DNA of 64,000 nt from Turbatrix aceti (GCA_963969345.1 OZ017766.1:7192001-7256000); one strand, 5' to 3'. Counted from the stretch's first letter, positions 46,363 to 60,384 are shown. The notes: generated by a model from the letters alone, not told the origin. Made by a program: numbers and translations.

Positions 46363-47287
46363 GGCCCGAATGACACGGGTAAACAGCTCGCGAATGAACA
46401 CAAACAGGAAAATCCGAAAACGACAAAAACAAAGTTTTTCTTGCATTTTTTTCTTTCCGGGACCAAACCGTAGTTTTTTTATTTCACCAGCATTACGATG
46501 TATCGTAAATCACATGCTTTGCATACAATAGATTGTTTTGCATCGAAAAATCTTCGTACGCAGACCGACAGGAAATCGCTGTTTATTCGTCAGATTTTGT
46601 TTCAGGGTAACATGGCGCACGTTCTTCGCAATCGTCTCGTTGTCGGTGGACTTGTAGGCCTCGGCGCTGGCGCTGGTACCTATCTTTACGGATATCCCTA
46701 CGTGAGTCTATCTACTTATCCGGCTTCCCTGACTGAGTGTTGATATTTTTTTGCAGGTTCGCGATATCGTACTCGTCAACAAGCAACAGGGAGAAGTCGA
46801 TGCGTACACCGTCAAAAAGATTGAAGATGGATTCAAAAAGCTGCAGGATCATCCTGAGTGCAAATCGCTTTTGAAGAAGCATCTCACCCAGCAGGTCGTC
46901 GATCAGCTCAAAACAAAGAAAACTCGTCTCGGTGCAACGCTTTATGACGTCATAAGTTCCGGTGTTGCGAACCTGGACGCGGGAGTCGGTGTCTACGCTC
47001 CTGATTACGAATCGTATCACACGTTCGCAGCGCTTTTTGATCCTATCATCGAGGAATACCATGGATTTGGGCCTACGGATCGCCAGCCTCCTGTTGACCT
47101 TGGAATTGGCCGTACCGGTGATTTGCCGCCTCTCGATCCTAAGAATAAGTATATCAAGTCTACTCGGTGAGTTTTTTGTACTGTTTTTATATCCATAAAT
47201 TAGGGGGACCCGCGCAAAGACTTTTAAAAAACATTAAAAAACGGTGTCACCTGCGCAAAATTGTGAAAACAACAAAAAAACTATCGT

Positions 47288-47425
47288 TTTAGGAAAAAAA
47301 TATCGTAAAAGTTGTGTGTCGTAAAAAAAAGTAACAAAATCCAAGCAAAAAATGTTACTTCTGTGTTCATGGTTTCGCAACGAAAATTCCAAAACGATCG
47401 TTTCCTTCTTTTGTATCGTTTTTCC
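47288..47425. repeat. PAL2 repeat in arginine kinase intron 2
   Basis: Core ATCGTAAAAGTTGTGTGTCG...GTAACAAAATCCAAGCAAAA and GGTTTCGCAACGAAAATTCC. It is duplicated at 54669-54805 together with a half-unit of PAL1 (47450-47545 and 54840-54925). Confidence 0.75.
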
Positions 47426-47907
47426 CCCAAAAATACTGTTTTTTACGTTTTCATTCATTTGGAAAACTGATAACCAAATATTTTTATGTTTTTCACAAAT
47501 TCTTCATCAAAAATTACGTCGATCAATTTTGTAAAGCGATTTTCGGCGTACGTACTCTTTTGGAAAAATTTCTTGATTTCCAAAATATTCCCTTACAAAT
47601 TCATTTTTAAGGATCCGCTGCGGTCGAACTCTCGCCGGGTATCCGTTCAACCCCCTTCTCACCTCCGATGATTACCTAATCATGCAGGCAAAGGTGAAGA
47701 AGGCTCTCGAGAGCGTCCAGGACAAGGAAATCAAGGGCACGTACTACCCGCTGGAAGGCATGTCCAAGACGACCCAGCAGAAGCTCATCGCTGACCACTT
47801 CCTCTTCAAGGAGGGCGATCGGCACCTGCAGCACGCAAACGCGTGCAACTTCTGGCCCAAGGGTCGCGGAATCTTCCACAACAACAACAAGACCTTCCTT
47901 GTCTGGG

Positions 47908-47911
47908 TCAA
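47908..47911. other. Tandem-duplication junction with 4-bp overlap
   Basis: Left of the junction the sequence is arginine kinase exon 3 (GTCTGGGTCAA, as at 55289-55299). Right of it the sequence is the PAL1 arm (TCAAAAATCACGTCGATCAA, as in other PAL1 copies and, slightly diverged, at 37034). The shared TCAA is the overlap expected from microhomology-mediated joining. Confidence 0.88.
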
Positions 47912-48152
47912 AAATCACGTCGATCAATTTGTACCCCGACTCGGAAAATGCCGCAGTTTTTTTTAGCTAAAACGCGCCAAAAATCGTCGAAAATGACAAA
48001 AACGCGATTTCTCGCATGCGTAACTTTGCCAGATCATGCCCTAGGCAGCTACATTTTACGGTAAATATTTTTCATAGTATAAAAGCTACATTTTTGGCAA
48101 AATTGCAAGTTTTCCAAAAATTACGTATTTTGAAAAATTGCATTAATTGTAG

Positions 48153-51100
48153 ATTCTACTGGGAAAAGGCGACAGAAGGCCAGCCGATCTACGGCGCGGA
48201 TACTCCAGGAACGCTCTACGACGACGACGTCGATGTGTTCAACGTAACCCATCTGGGTACGGTCATGGAATCGTTACTCGACGAGCAGGGAATCAAAATC
48301 AAGGGCGTCAACACGCCCTATCTCTACGTGGGGATGTACAAGACGACGTTTCCCTGGCACGCTGAAGACATGGATTTGTATTCGATCAACTACATGCACG
48401 TCGGCGAACCAAAATTCTGGTACGGCATTCCGCCGGAAGCTGCGGACAGGTTTGAGCGCCTCGCAGCACAGCTTTTTCCCGACGCGAGTTCCGCGTGCAA
48501 AGGTTTTCTCCGGCACAAAACGCATATTATCGGCCCCGATGTTTTACGGCGCCATGGAATACCCTTCGGATCCATGGTACAGTATCCGGGAGAGTTTATC
48601 ATCACTTTTCCCCGGGGATATCACCAGGGCTTCAACTGTGGATTCAACATTGCTGAAGCGACAAATTTCGCTTTAGATCGGTGGATTGATATTGGCAAAA
48701 ACTGTGTTCTCTGTACCTGTCCTGGGCAAAACGATCGTGTCGAGATCGATATGACACTTTTTATGCGCCGATATCGTCCTGCTGAGTTTGATATCTGGCA
48801 GAGGTACTGGTATACCCGGAGGCCGTTTGCTGACCGTGCACAAATCAAACAGGGCATAACTCGGCAGAAGTTATCCAGACTTTTTCCTGGAATGCCCGAG
48901 CGAGAAGCTTTCGTCGCGGTGATTACGTCCGAACAGTGCCATCGGGCTGAGGACGCTCATCGGCACTGGGCGAGGCTTTTCCAGTCCAAGCCCTGCTTCC
49001 GGGACGAGCAGGACTTCAATCGATACCAGGCCAGGGCTTTTCCACACTGCGCGGTATGCCAGTATGGGGTGCCGGACCTCGACTTGACTCAGGATCTATC
49101 ACTTCCTTTTCAATTTCCTCAAAAGTTAGTTTTAATCCTGGCACAGTTCAATTTTTGAAATTCTTCATGAAATTGAACTTTTCCCAAAAAGTATAATAGC
49201 TTTTACGATGAAAAGTTTTTACTGTAAAATACAGCCGCTCTGAAAATTAACCGGCAAAGTTACGGTTACCGGAAATCGCGTTTTTTGCCATTTTTGACTA
49301 TTTTTGGCGCGTTGTAGCTCAAAAAACTGCGGCATTTCCAAAGTCGGGGTAAAAATTGATCGACGTGATTTTTGATGGAAAAGCTGAGAAAAATATAGAA
49401 ATATTAGGTTATCATCTTGAAAAATGCCGAAAATCGCATTTAAAAAAGTGTCACAATGACAACTTTTGTTTCGGCATTTTTCAAGGTGATAATCCTATAT
49501 TCTTATATTTCTCTCAGGTTCTCCATCAAAAATCAAGTCGATCAATTTTTACCCCGACATTGGAAATGCCGTAGTTTTTTTAGCTACAGCGTGCCAAAAA
49601 TCGTCAAAATTAGCAAAAACGCGATTTCAGGTAACCGTAACTTCGCTGATTAATTTTCAGGCGGCTATATTTTACGGTAAAAAATTTTCATGGTAAACGC
49701 TACTTTTTGGAAAAATTTTATGAAGAATTTCCAAAATTAACTGACACCTTTTTTTGTAAATAGCAAATTACCTTTATCACCTGCAGATCCCGTCGATACA
49801 TGACAAACCAAATGTTCCACAAAAACCGCTTTTCCACCGCCCCAGACCCTGAACAAGATTCCCTGCTCACCTGTGCATCGTGCAAGGTGACCGTACACCG
49901 GCATTGCTACGTTGTACTGCCTACGGAAGACGGATCGGGTAGGCCTAAAATCGCCTGACAGAATCGTATAACTAAACAACCCCCGAATTCGCTTCAGGAC
50001 TCGTAGACTACGCGTCGACGTCCTCCGACACCCCGTCGGCGTCGTGGAAGTGCTACCGATGCAACGGACGTGATCGCGAACTCATCGAAATGACCACCTG
50101 TCGGTTCTGTCCGATGAGGGCAGGAGCAATGATACCGGCTGTCAGCGGACGCTTCAACGACGAACATTTTGCTCACGTAATCTGCGCGCTATCGAGTAGG
50201 CGTACCAAAATCGTCTCGAGACTGGGCAGCAGCACTCCGGTTGCCGTATCTTTACCGTCCCTCGCTGGATTACCGTGGCGGGATGCGCCGAGCCAGACTG
50301 AGGCTCTCGTCAATCCTTTTAGGTTTGTCGGGGAGCGGATAAAAGTTTTTGGCTGAATGAGATATTTTTGACCGATTTGACCTAATTTGAACTGGTTCAG
50401 GCTTTTTTTTGCTTAATTTTAATATTTTTTTTGAAAAAATGACTTTTTTTAGCTCAATTTAAACTTTTTTTGGCCTAATTTATTTTTTTTGACCCAGAGT
50501 TCTCGACGGGCCGGCCCGAAATTTTTGTATAGCTTCGTCATATTTTTTTGTGGTTTTTCGTAAAATGCAAAAACAAATTTTTCTAAATACTGATCGAAAA
50601 TGTCAGAAAAACTGATTTTTGGGGTACGAAACAATGAATAACTTTTCAAAAACGATACAAAAATAATACGAAAAGAAAGTAACGATCGTTTTTGAATTTT
50701 CGTTGCGAAACTACCGATTTTGAAGTAACATTTTTTGCTCGGATTTTGTTACTTTTTTACGATTCATAAGTTTTACGATATTTTTTCCTGAAACGATACT
50801 TTTTTTAAGTTTTTTTGGGTTTTTTTTACTTTTTGGTCTCATTTAGCCTACTTTTAACAATGTTTGACCTAAAAACCGCCAAAATATTCAAATCCGAGAT
50901 TTCAAGTGACATTTTATACATTTTAGGATACGACTGGATCCGGCATACGTCGGCGTGCGAGTGAGCCCGATATCGACAGCCCGACACATGCAATGCGAAG
51001 TCTGCTGTACGAACGGCGAAGACATGCCCGCGTGCGACCTCTGCGACGAGATTTCCATGGGCAGGCACTTTCACGCGACGTGCGGTCGTTTTCTCGGGAT

Positions 51101-51627
51101 CGTATCCGAGCGCCGTGATTTCCCCGTCGTCCTCGCACCTGTCTGCTCGGTGCACAGCGATGAGCCGCCGTCGTGCTTCGTCGAAGAGGAGGTCATCGTA
51201 GCCGGGAGATGACGTCATCGTTGAGGGCCTCGTTGCTTCGACACTCACCGGAACCGTCGAAGCTGTCAGCTTCAGCGACGAACTCCGAGTAGATTTTCTC
51301 GACGGATCGATCAGTTGCAATGTTCGGCCTTTTGACATTGTCGGCTGCGAGTGCAATGAACTCCTCTGCGATCGGGTAAACCATGTCTTTGGTTCACTGT
51401 GCACTGTTTCGTGGGCCGATGGCCTGACGTATCCTGCCTACTACCGGGGGAAGCAGCGAAAAGGCATCTATCGCGTCCACCTCGACTCCCCACTCGAGCC
51501 ATCCCCCGATGCGAGCTTCGAAACGGTCGAAGTCCCCCGCTCGCAGATCGCAAAAAACACGGCACATCACCCACATCGACGAAAACGAAAGGCACAGGAC
51601 GAAGCAATTCCCAGAAAAAAACGCTAA
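48153..51627 (+). pseudogene. KDM4/JMJD-2, right copy, 5'-truncated and frameshifted
   Basis: Exon-equivalents 48153-49124, 49787-49938, 49998-50322 and 50927-51627 match exons 2-5 of the complete gene at 36211-40743. Exon 1 with the JmjN domain is absent, because the duplication began inside intron 1. In the last exon an extra T near 51199 (ATCGTAGCC against ATCGAGCC) shifts the frame just before the Tudor region and ends it at VIVAGR. The JmjC exon keeps all iron and zinc ligands. Transcription could come only from the truncated arginine kinase upstream or a new promoter, so a functional enzyme is unlikely. Confidence 0.9.
49196..49703. repeat. Fold-back element, family PAL1 (KDM4 copy 2 intron)
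   Basis: Duplicate of the element at 38322-38830, with the same ends and only scattered substitutions and small indels. Confidence 0.85.
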
Positions 51628-52409
51628 TCAGCAATCTCAAGCCAGCAACGCTCACGGTCTCAACGCGAAATCGTAACCGTAACCGATCGGTTACGATAGC
51701 GTCTTCTTCCTCAAAAACTCCGCAAAAAAACAACAACCTCAAACCGTTTTTCTTTTTTTTTGCCGATTTGTCATAAATTTTTTTATATAGTTAAATGATA
51801 GTTTTTTTGTGGTGAAAAATAAATTTTCGATAGAATTACGATTAGGCGAACAACCTTTTTTTTCGTTCACAAACGAACATCGAAAAGAATTTTTTTATCA
51901 GTTGTGCGAAAATTTGTTCCCCCGAGTAAAAAAACGAAAAATTGGGCAGTCCGCGTTTTCACATTTTTGATAACAGTTTTTTTACTTCTTTTCAATGCAA
52001 AGACTGATAAACGTTATTTGCCGCTTTCTGATCAAAGAACATCAATTTTTACAGTTTTTTTTCAATTTTATCCCAATTTTTGTTCGTTTTTAATTGTTCT
52101 GACATAAAAATTCAACATTGTTCGCAAACAAATAAATTTAAGAAAATTCTGTTCGCGAATGTTCGCCCAACCCTGTTTGGAATGTTCCCCCTTGCAACGA
52201 CGATCGATGCTAAGGAGGGAGAAGGGTAAAAAGTCATACCGATTTTGCGATAACGCAAATAATTCCCGGATGAATCCTTATCACATCTCATGTCAAGCAG
52301 AACTCTCCTGAAAAAATATTTTTATGCTCAAGATCATCAGTCTGCTCGACAGTTCTTTCCAGAAACAGTTGTGTGCTCTATTTTTTGTGATTGCGATATT
52401 CTAGTCAAC
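51628..52409. other. Spacer, paralogue of 40744-41514
   Basis: Contains the same decayed GTTCG MITE (about 51840-52175) and an ATTCTAG acceptor ending at 52403 before the next ATG. No gene is seen. Confidence 0.6.
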
Positions 52410-53511
52410 ATGGCAAATTTGACGACATCCCTCGACGATGTAAAAAATGCGATTGCAGAACTCCATGGTTTGTATTTTTTTGTAATTACGCTGTATATTT
52501 TTATATACAAATTTCAGAGCAAATGGCAGCTTTGAATCCTAATTCTGAGATGCACGATAAACTTTTGGACGAAACTAGTGTTTTGATTAAACGAAGAAAA
52601 ATGCTGGAGAATTACGATTCTGAACGAACAGTGCAGATTGACGGCATCAACAAAGATATCGATGATAGACTGAAAAAAGTGACTGAAGAGCTCGAAGACG
52701 AAAGAAAGGAACGTGTAGCCAATGTAAACTTTGACTACGAAAACAAAATCAAACAACTGCCTAAATTGTCCTGTCCGATAGAAAGTTACTTAAGCACCAA
52801 AGTTGGAACCGCAAAATTGGTGGTACAACACATGCAAAGATATACGATTGATTTTAAAGATGTTCCGGAAGAAAGGAATTTCTTTCATGCCGCTGCTTGC
52901 TCGAATTTGGAGAAGTATGTTTCAACAAAATACGAAGTCAGATTCGACAAATTGAACAATGATTTATGGTCAGCAGCCAACCTTCCAAACGACACCAAAT
53001 ATCCACTGACACTTGCCGACGTCGATCGCATTATTCACTTGCCGAGTTACAATGAACATATTTTTGTCGTCTTGGACACATCGCTCCGAGTCATCCTGAC
53101 GAATGCCGGGTACAGTGAAGAACAGTATATGCCCCTATCTTGTGGTTTACGACTCCATTACCCATAAATTTGCTCCTATTTCCAGGATAAACAAAAACGT
53201 GAGTTAAAAACTTGAAACTTTATAAATGATTTTTTCCGATTTTTTAGAACAATTATTTTTGCGATGAGTGCTTCCGTTACGGACCGGATCCGTGTCCTTG
53301 CCAGAGCCAGTTCTGCCCGATCTGTCTGCGCACAGGAGACGACGTCAAGTGCTCCAAGCCATCTTCCGAATCCAAGTTCCAAATCTGTGCAAAATGCAAT
53401 GCTCACTGCCACACCGACGATTGCTTCCAAACTCATCAGAAAGTTTGCCCTCGTCCTGTTTCTGGGCTTCATGACGACATTGTAGAAATTTTACGCAGCA
53501 TCGCAGTTTAA
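52410..53511 (+). pseudogene. Cys-rich coiled-coil gene, right copy, frameshifted
   Basis: Exons 52410-52467, 52518-53198 and 53248-53511 parallel the left copy. The left copy's TAG is CAT here, but exon 2 is one base longer (CAGTATATGCCCC against CAGATATTCCCC, near 53127). This shifts the frame and ends the product at LRLHYP before the Cys-rich exon. The Cys-rich exon itself stays open (YFCDECF, FCPICLRTGDD, CAKCNAHCHTDDC, CPRPVSG). The two copies differ far more in protein (about 15-20 residues in the N-terminal half) than the KDM4 or arginine kinase copies do. Either copy might be rescued by alternative splicing; the sequence alone says both are broken. Confidence 0.7.
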
Positions 53512-53995
53512 ATTTATTTTAAATTTAGAATAAGTTTTTTGTGTTTCATTTTCAATGTTTTGTTTTAAAGTATACTTTCTATAGAGTGCCTAATATGTAT
53601 GTAATCAATAATAAAAAATCATGAATGCTTTTAGCCATTTTCTCATCTCAGATGTAACATCAATTTTGACACCGTTAACCTAAAATAAACTCTATTTTGT
53701 TCGCTTTATCTGTTCGGAAAACTTCATTTTGTTTGCGAACAAACGATAACAACGAAATTAGAAAAATGCGCTCGCGAATGAACACAAACAGGAAAATACG
53801 AAAACGACAAAAACAAAGCTTTTCTTGCATTTTTTTCTTTCCGGGACCAAACCGTAGTTTTTTATTTCACCAGCATTACGATGTATCGTAAATCACATGT
53901 TTTGCATACAATAGATTGTTTTTGCATCGAAAAATCTTCGTACGCAGACCGACAGGAAATCGCTGTTTATTTGTCAGATTTTGTTTCAGGGTAAC
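53512..53995. other. Spacer before the complete arginine kinase
   Basis: Holds a short GTTCG-type MITE remnant (about 53640-53770) and then sequence shared with 46384-46611. TTTGTTTCAG ends at 53989, just upstream of ATG, and probably acts as a trans-splice or 5'-UTR acceptor. No gene is seen. Confidence 0.6.
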
Positions 53996-55702
53996 ATGGC
54001 GCACGTTCTTCGCAATCGTCTCGTTGTCGGTGGACTTGTAGGCCTCGGCGCTGGCGCTGGTACCTATCTTTACGGATATCCCTACGTGAGTCTATCTATT
54101 TATCCGGCTTCCCTGACTGAGTGTTGATATTTTTTTGCAGGTTCGCGATATCGTACTCGTCAACAAGCAACAGGGAGAAGTCGATGCGTACACCGTCAAA
54201 AAGATTGAAGATGGATTCAAAAAGCTGCAGGATCATCCTGAGTGCAAATCGCTTTTGAAGAAGCATCTCACCCAGCAGGTCGTCGATCAGCTCAAAACAA
54301 AGAAAACTCGTCTCGGTGCAACGCTTTATGACGTCATAAGTTCCGGTGTTGCGAACCTGGACGCGGGAGTCGGCGTCTACGCTCCTGATTACGAATCGTA
54401 TCACACGTTCGCAGCGCTTTTTGATCCTATCATCGAGGAATACCATGGATTTGGGCCTACGGATCGTCAGCCTCCTGTTGACCTTGGAATTGGCCGTACC
54501 GGTGATTTGCCTCCTCTCGATCCTAAGAATAAGTATATCAAGTCTACTCGGTGAGTTTTTTGTACTGTTTTTATATACATAAATTAGGGGAACCCGCGCA
54601 AAGACTTTTAAAAAACATTAAAAAAAGGTGTCACCTGCGCAAAATCGTGAAAACAACAAAAAAACTATCGTTTTAGGAAAAAAATGTCGTAAAAGTTGTG
54701 TGTCGTAAAAAAAGTAACAACAAAATCCAAGCAAAAAATGTTACTTCTGTGTTCATGGTTTCGCAACGAAAATTCCAAAACGATCGTTTCCTTCTTTTGT
54801 ATCGTTTTTCCCCCAAAAATACTATTTTTGTTACGTTTTTCATTAATTTGAAAATCTGAGAACTCTATATTTTTATGTTTTTCACAAATTCTTCATCAAA
54901 AATCACGTCGATCAATTTTGTAAAGCGATTTTCGGCATACGTACTCTTTTGGAAAAATTTCTTCATTTCCAAAATATTCCCTTACAAATTCCTTTTTAGG
55001 ATTCGCTGCGGTCGAACTCTCGCCGGGTATCCGTTCAATCCCCTTCTCACCTCCGATGATTACCTAATCATGCAGGCAAAGGTGAAGAAGGCTCTCGAGA
55101 GCGTCCAGGACAAGGAAATCAAGGGCACGTACTACCCGCTGGAAGGCATGTCCAAGACGACCCAGCAGAAGCTCATCGCTGACCACTTCCTCTTCAAGGA
55201 GGGCGATCGGCACCTGCAGCACGCGAACGCGTGCAACTTCTGGCCCAAGGGTCGCGGAATCTTCCACAACAACAACAAGACCTTCCTTGTCTGGGTCAAT
55301 GAGGAAGACCACCTCCGCATCATCAGCATGCAGGAAGGCTCGAATGTCGGCGAAGTCCTTGATCGACTCATCCGGGGCGTTCAGGCCATCGAAGCTGTCG
55401 TGCCGTTCTCGCGGGATCCCAGACTGGGTTTTCTGACCTTCTGCCCGACGAATCTTGGAACGACGGTTCGAGCTTCGGTGCACATTGCGTTGCCAAAGAC
55501 TTCTGCACGCAAGGATTTCAAGAAAATCTGCGATGAACTCAATCTCCAGATTCGCGGAATCCACGGCGAACACTCCGAAAACGAAGGCGGCGTCTACGAT
55601 ATCTCGAACAAGCAGCGACTCGGGCTGAGTGAGTACCAGGCGGTCCGGCAGATGTACGACGGTGTCAAGAAGCTCATCGAACTTGAGGAAGCTGCACATT
55701 GA
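53996..55702 (+). CDS. Arginine kinase, complete copy
   Basis: ATP:guanidino phosphotransferase that reversibly forms phosphoarginine as an energy buffer. Exons 53996-54085, 54141-54550 and 55000-55702 give 400 residues. The N-terminal extension ([19 protein letters not shown]) is hydrophobic and may be a membrane anchor or organelle-targeting segment, unusual for the cytosolic family core of about 355 residues. Then come the N-domain ([19 protein letters not shown]), the substrate-specificity loop GVGVYAPD, and the conserved [12 protein letters not shown] and [18 protein letters not shown] with the reactive Cys. The C-terminal [20 protein letters not shown] follows, ending [11 protein letters not shown]. 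This is the only intact copy in the window. Confidence 0.96.
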
Positions 55703-56820
55703 GTGGAAGTTATTTGGATCACTTTTTGTTGTTGTTAGTAAACTGTTTCAAGATGCATGTGTTGCGAGACATGATCTGATAGAGTTACGCTTGCCGAAAA
55801 AAAATCGCGTTTTCGCTATTTTGACGATTTTTGACACGTAGCAAAAAACAACGGTATTTCCAAACCGATGTGCATTTTGATCGACTGACTGGATTTTTGA
55901 TTGAAAATCGGAATAATATAAAAAAATGGGTTATCACCTTGAAAAATGCCGAAAAGTGCATTTAAAAAATGATTCCGTTTCGTCATTTTTCAAGGTGATA
56001 ACCCAATTTTTTTATATTTTTCCCAGATTTTCAATCAAAAATCCCGTCGATCAAAATGCACACCGGCTTTGGAAATGCCGTAGTTTTTTAGCTACAAAGT
56101 GCCAAAAATCTTCAAAAATGGCAAAAACGCGATTTTTTTCGGCAAGTGTAACTCAAATTCGTTTTTTTCCGTTCAAGACCGAACAACGATTTTTTTCTTC
56201 AGTTTTTCTTGAAAAGCAAAATTTTTAGGTTCGTCTTGTAAAATAAAATTGATTTATTTTTCCAGCGTTTGTGTCTTTTACAAACCGAACCCACTCACTT
56301 AGCCGAAGCGCGGGTTCGTAAAAGACGTCGTCGTACGCAACCAGGGTAGGTACCCCACCCCGTTGGGGACGCCCAGGGGAGAGGAGGGGGTTGGTCTACG
56401 CACGGGCACAACCGTTGGATGGATTTATGGCCTGTGTCCCGCAAAAAACAACGTAGTACACGATGAAGAGAGAAGAGAGAGGAGCGTTGAAAGAGGAAAG
56501 AGAAATATAGCGTCTAAAAAAGAGAAAAAAGAAGAAACCAAAAACGCGCGCGCGCTCGCAGCGTTGATGATTTCTGTGACTGACCCCTCCGCTGCCTCGG
56601 TGGGTTGGTTGGCGGCGGTTCTCTGTTCTCTGTCCGGCGGCAACGACGACGAGGGGGGCTGTGTCAGTCAATCGTCCTTCAGTCGCGCTTTGGTCAGTCG
56701 TGTCAGAATTGTCATCGTCCGCGTTTTTTGGTGAAAAAAAAGAGGGGATTTATCGAGTTTTTCCAATTTTTTTAGGCTTGTCGTTGTCGTTGCCAACTCA
56801 TCGGTCCTTCTCCGTCAACC
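55703..56820. other. Spacer between arginine kinase and alpha-tubulin
   Basis: PAL1 occupies 55755-56160. The remaining 660 bp upstream of tubulin include a GC-richer block at 56330-56420 and GA-rich sequence. A TTTTTTTAG acceptor at about 56765-56774 precedes the tubulin ATG. No gene is seen. Confidence 0.6.
55755..56160. repeat. Fold-back element, family PAL1
   Basis: Arms meet near 55955-55985 (TTATCACCTTGAAAAATGCCG against CATTTTTCAAGGTGATAAC). The copy lacks the outer TAGCTTTTAC ends seen in full-length elements. Confidence 0.78.
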
Positions 56821-59472
<2,652 letters not shown>

Positions 59473-60384
59473 GAATCTGTGATTCTGGAAAACCTGAAAT
59501 TCTGCATCTTGTGAATAATTTTTTTTTACATTCTGTCATGTTTTTTGATCGTATTTATTGAATGGACAATAAATTCAGCGAACGTCCGAAAATGGAAAAT
59601 TGAATTTTGAAAAAAAAAATAAAACCAAAAAATTGTTTTTTCGTTCAAATTTTTGTTTTTTATGTATAAAAAAAGTTTTTTTCACCCAAAAAATTGTATT
59701 CATCCGAAATTAGCGTTTTTTGGTTTTCCAATTGCAAAAACAATTTTGAATAATTATGCAACAAATTTTTTATTCATTTTTTAAAATATAGCTAAATTTT
59801 AAAAATAAAAAATATAAAAATTTTTTTTACGAATATTTCATTTTCCGTAAAAAAAGTATTTTTTTATTTATTTTTTTTCAGCGAACATTCAAACATTTTT
59901 TTTCAGCAAACATTCAAAGATAAAAATGAGCGTTGAACGACCGAATTTTTGAAAGAAATAAAAAAAAATAAACAGTGAAAAAATCCAAAAATAGTATTTT
60001 AGGATTTTTTATCCGCACAAAAAATTTTCTGTAAATATTTGTATTATAATTTTTTTTGGATGATTTCCATTTTTGTGTTTCCGAATTGTTTTTTTTTGCA
60101 AAAATTGCTTTTTTTGGATTTTTTGTCCCCGAAATTTTTTTTTTGGAGTAAACTTTTTTTGGATAAAAATCTTTGAATTTTCAAATTTTTTTCCAATTTT
60201 CTATTTTTTTTTGTTTTTTGGCATAAAAATCGAATAAGCGATCAAAAAAAGTGCCGTGCTTGTTCAAATTGTTTCACCCGGAACGCATTATTTTAATTTT
60301 TGTTTGTTAGAACGCATTTTGTTTAAAAACACATTTATTTACATATTTACATATTACCCGTAATGTGCCAATAAAAATTCAAAA
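59473..60384. other. Convergent spacer between tubulin and chemoreceptor
   Basis: Tubulin 3' UTR, then AT-rich low-complexity DNA. TTTATT at 60334-60339 is the probable poly(A) signal of the minus-strand receptor. No gene is seen. Confidence 0.6.

Larger units (their letters stand above)
37034..47911 (+). repeat. Tandem segmental duplication, left unit
   Basis: The unit runs from the right arm of the PAL1 element in KDM4 intron 1 through KDM4 exons 2-5, the Cys-rich gene and arginine kinase exons 1-2 and part of exon 3. It is a near-identical direct copy of 47908-55299; in the 972-bp JmjC exon I see only two amino-acid changes over the alignment, so it is recent. This unit is about 3.5 kb longer because of extra material at roughly 42640-46380. 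Confidence 0.93.
46612..47966 (+). pseudogene. Arginine kinase, left copy, truncated at the duplication junction
   Basis: Exons 46612-46701, 46757-47166 and 47612-47966. The first two, and the third up to KTFLVWV, are nearly identical to the complete copy at 53996-55702. From 47908 the reading frame enters PAL1 repeat sequence and stops after [18 protein letters not shown]. The lost part carries the NEEDHLR segment, the catalytic Cys region ([10 protein letters not shown]) and the C-terminal helix, so the product could not be an active phosphotransferase. The exon 3 acceptor here is TTTTTAAG rather than TTTTTAG. Confidence 0.9.
47908..55299 (+). repeat. Tandem segmental duplication, right unit
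   Basis: Direct copy of 37034-47911, lacking KDM4 exon 1 on its left and the roughly 3.7-kb extra block. It continues at its right end into the rest of arginine kinase exon 3, which is unique. Confidence 0.93.
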
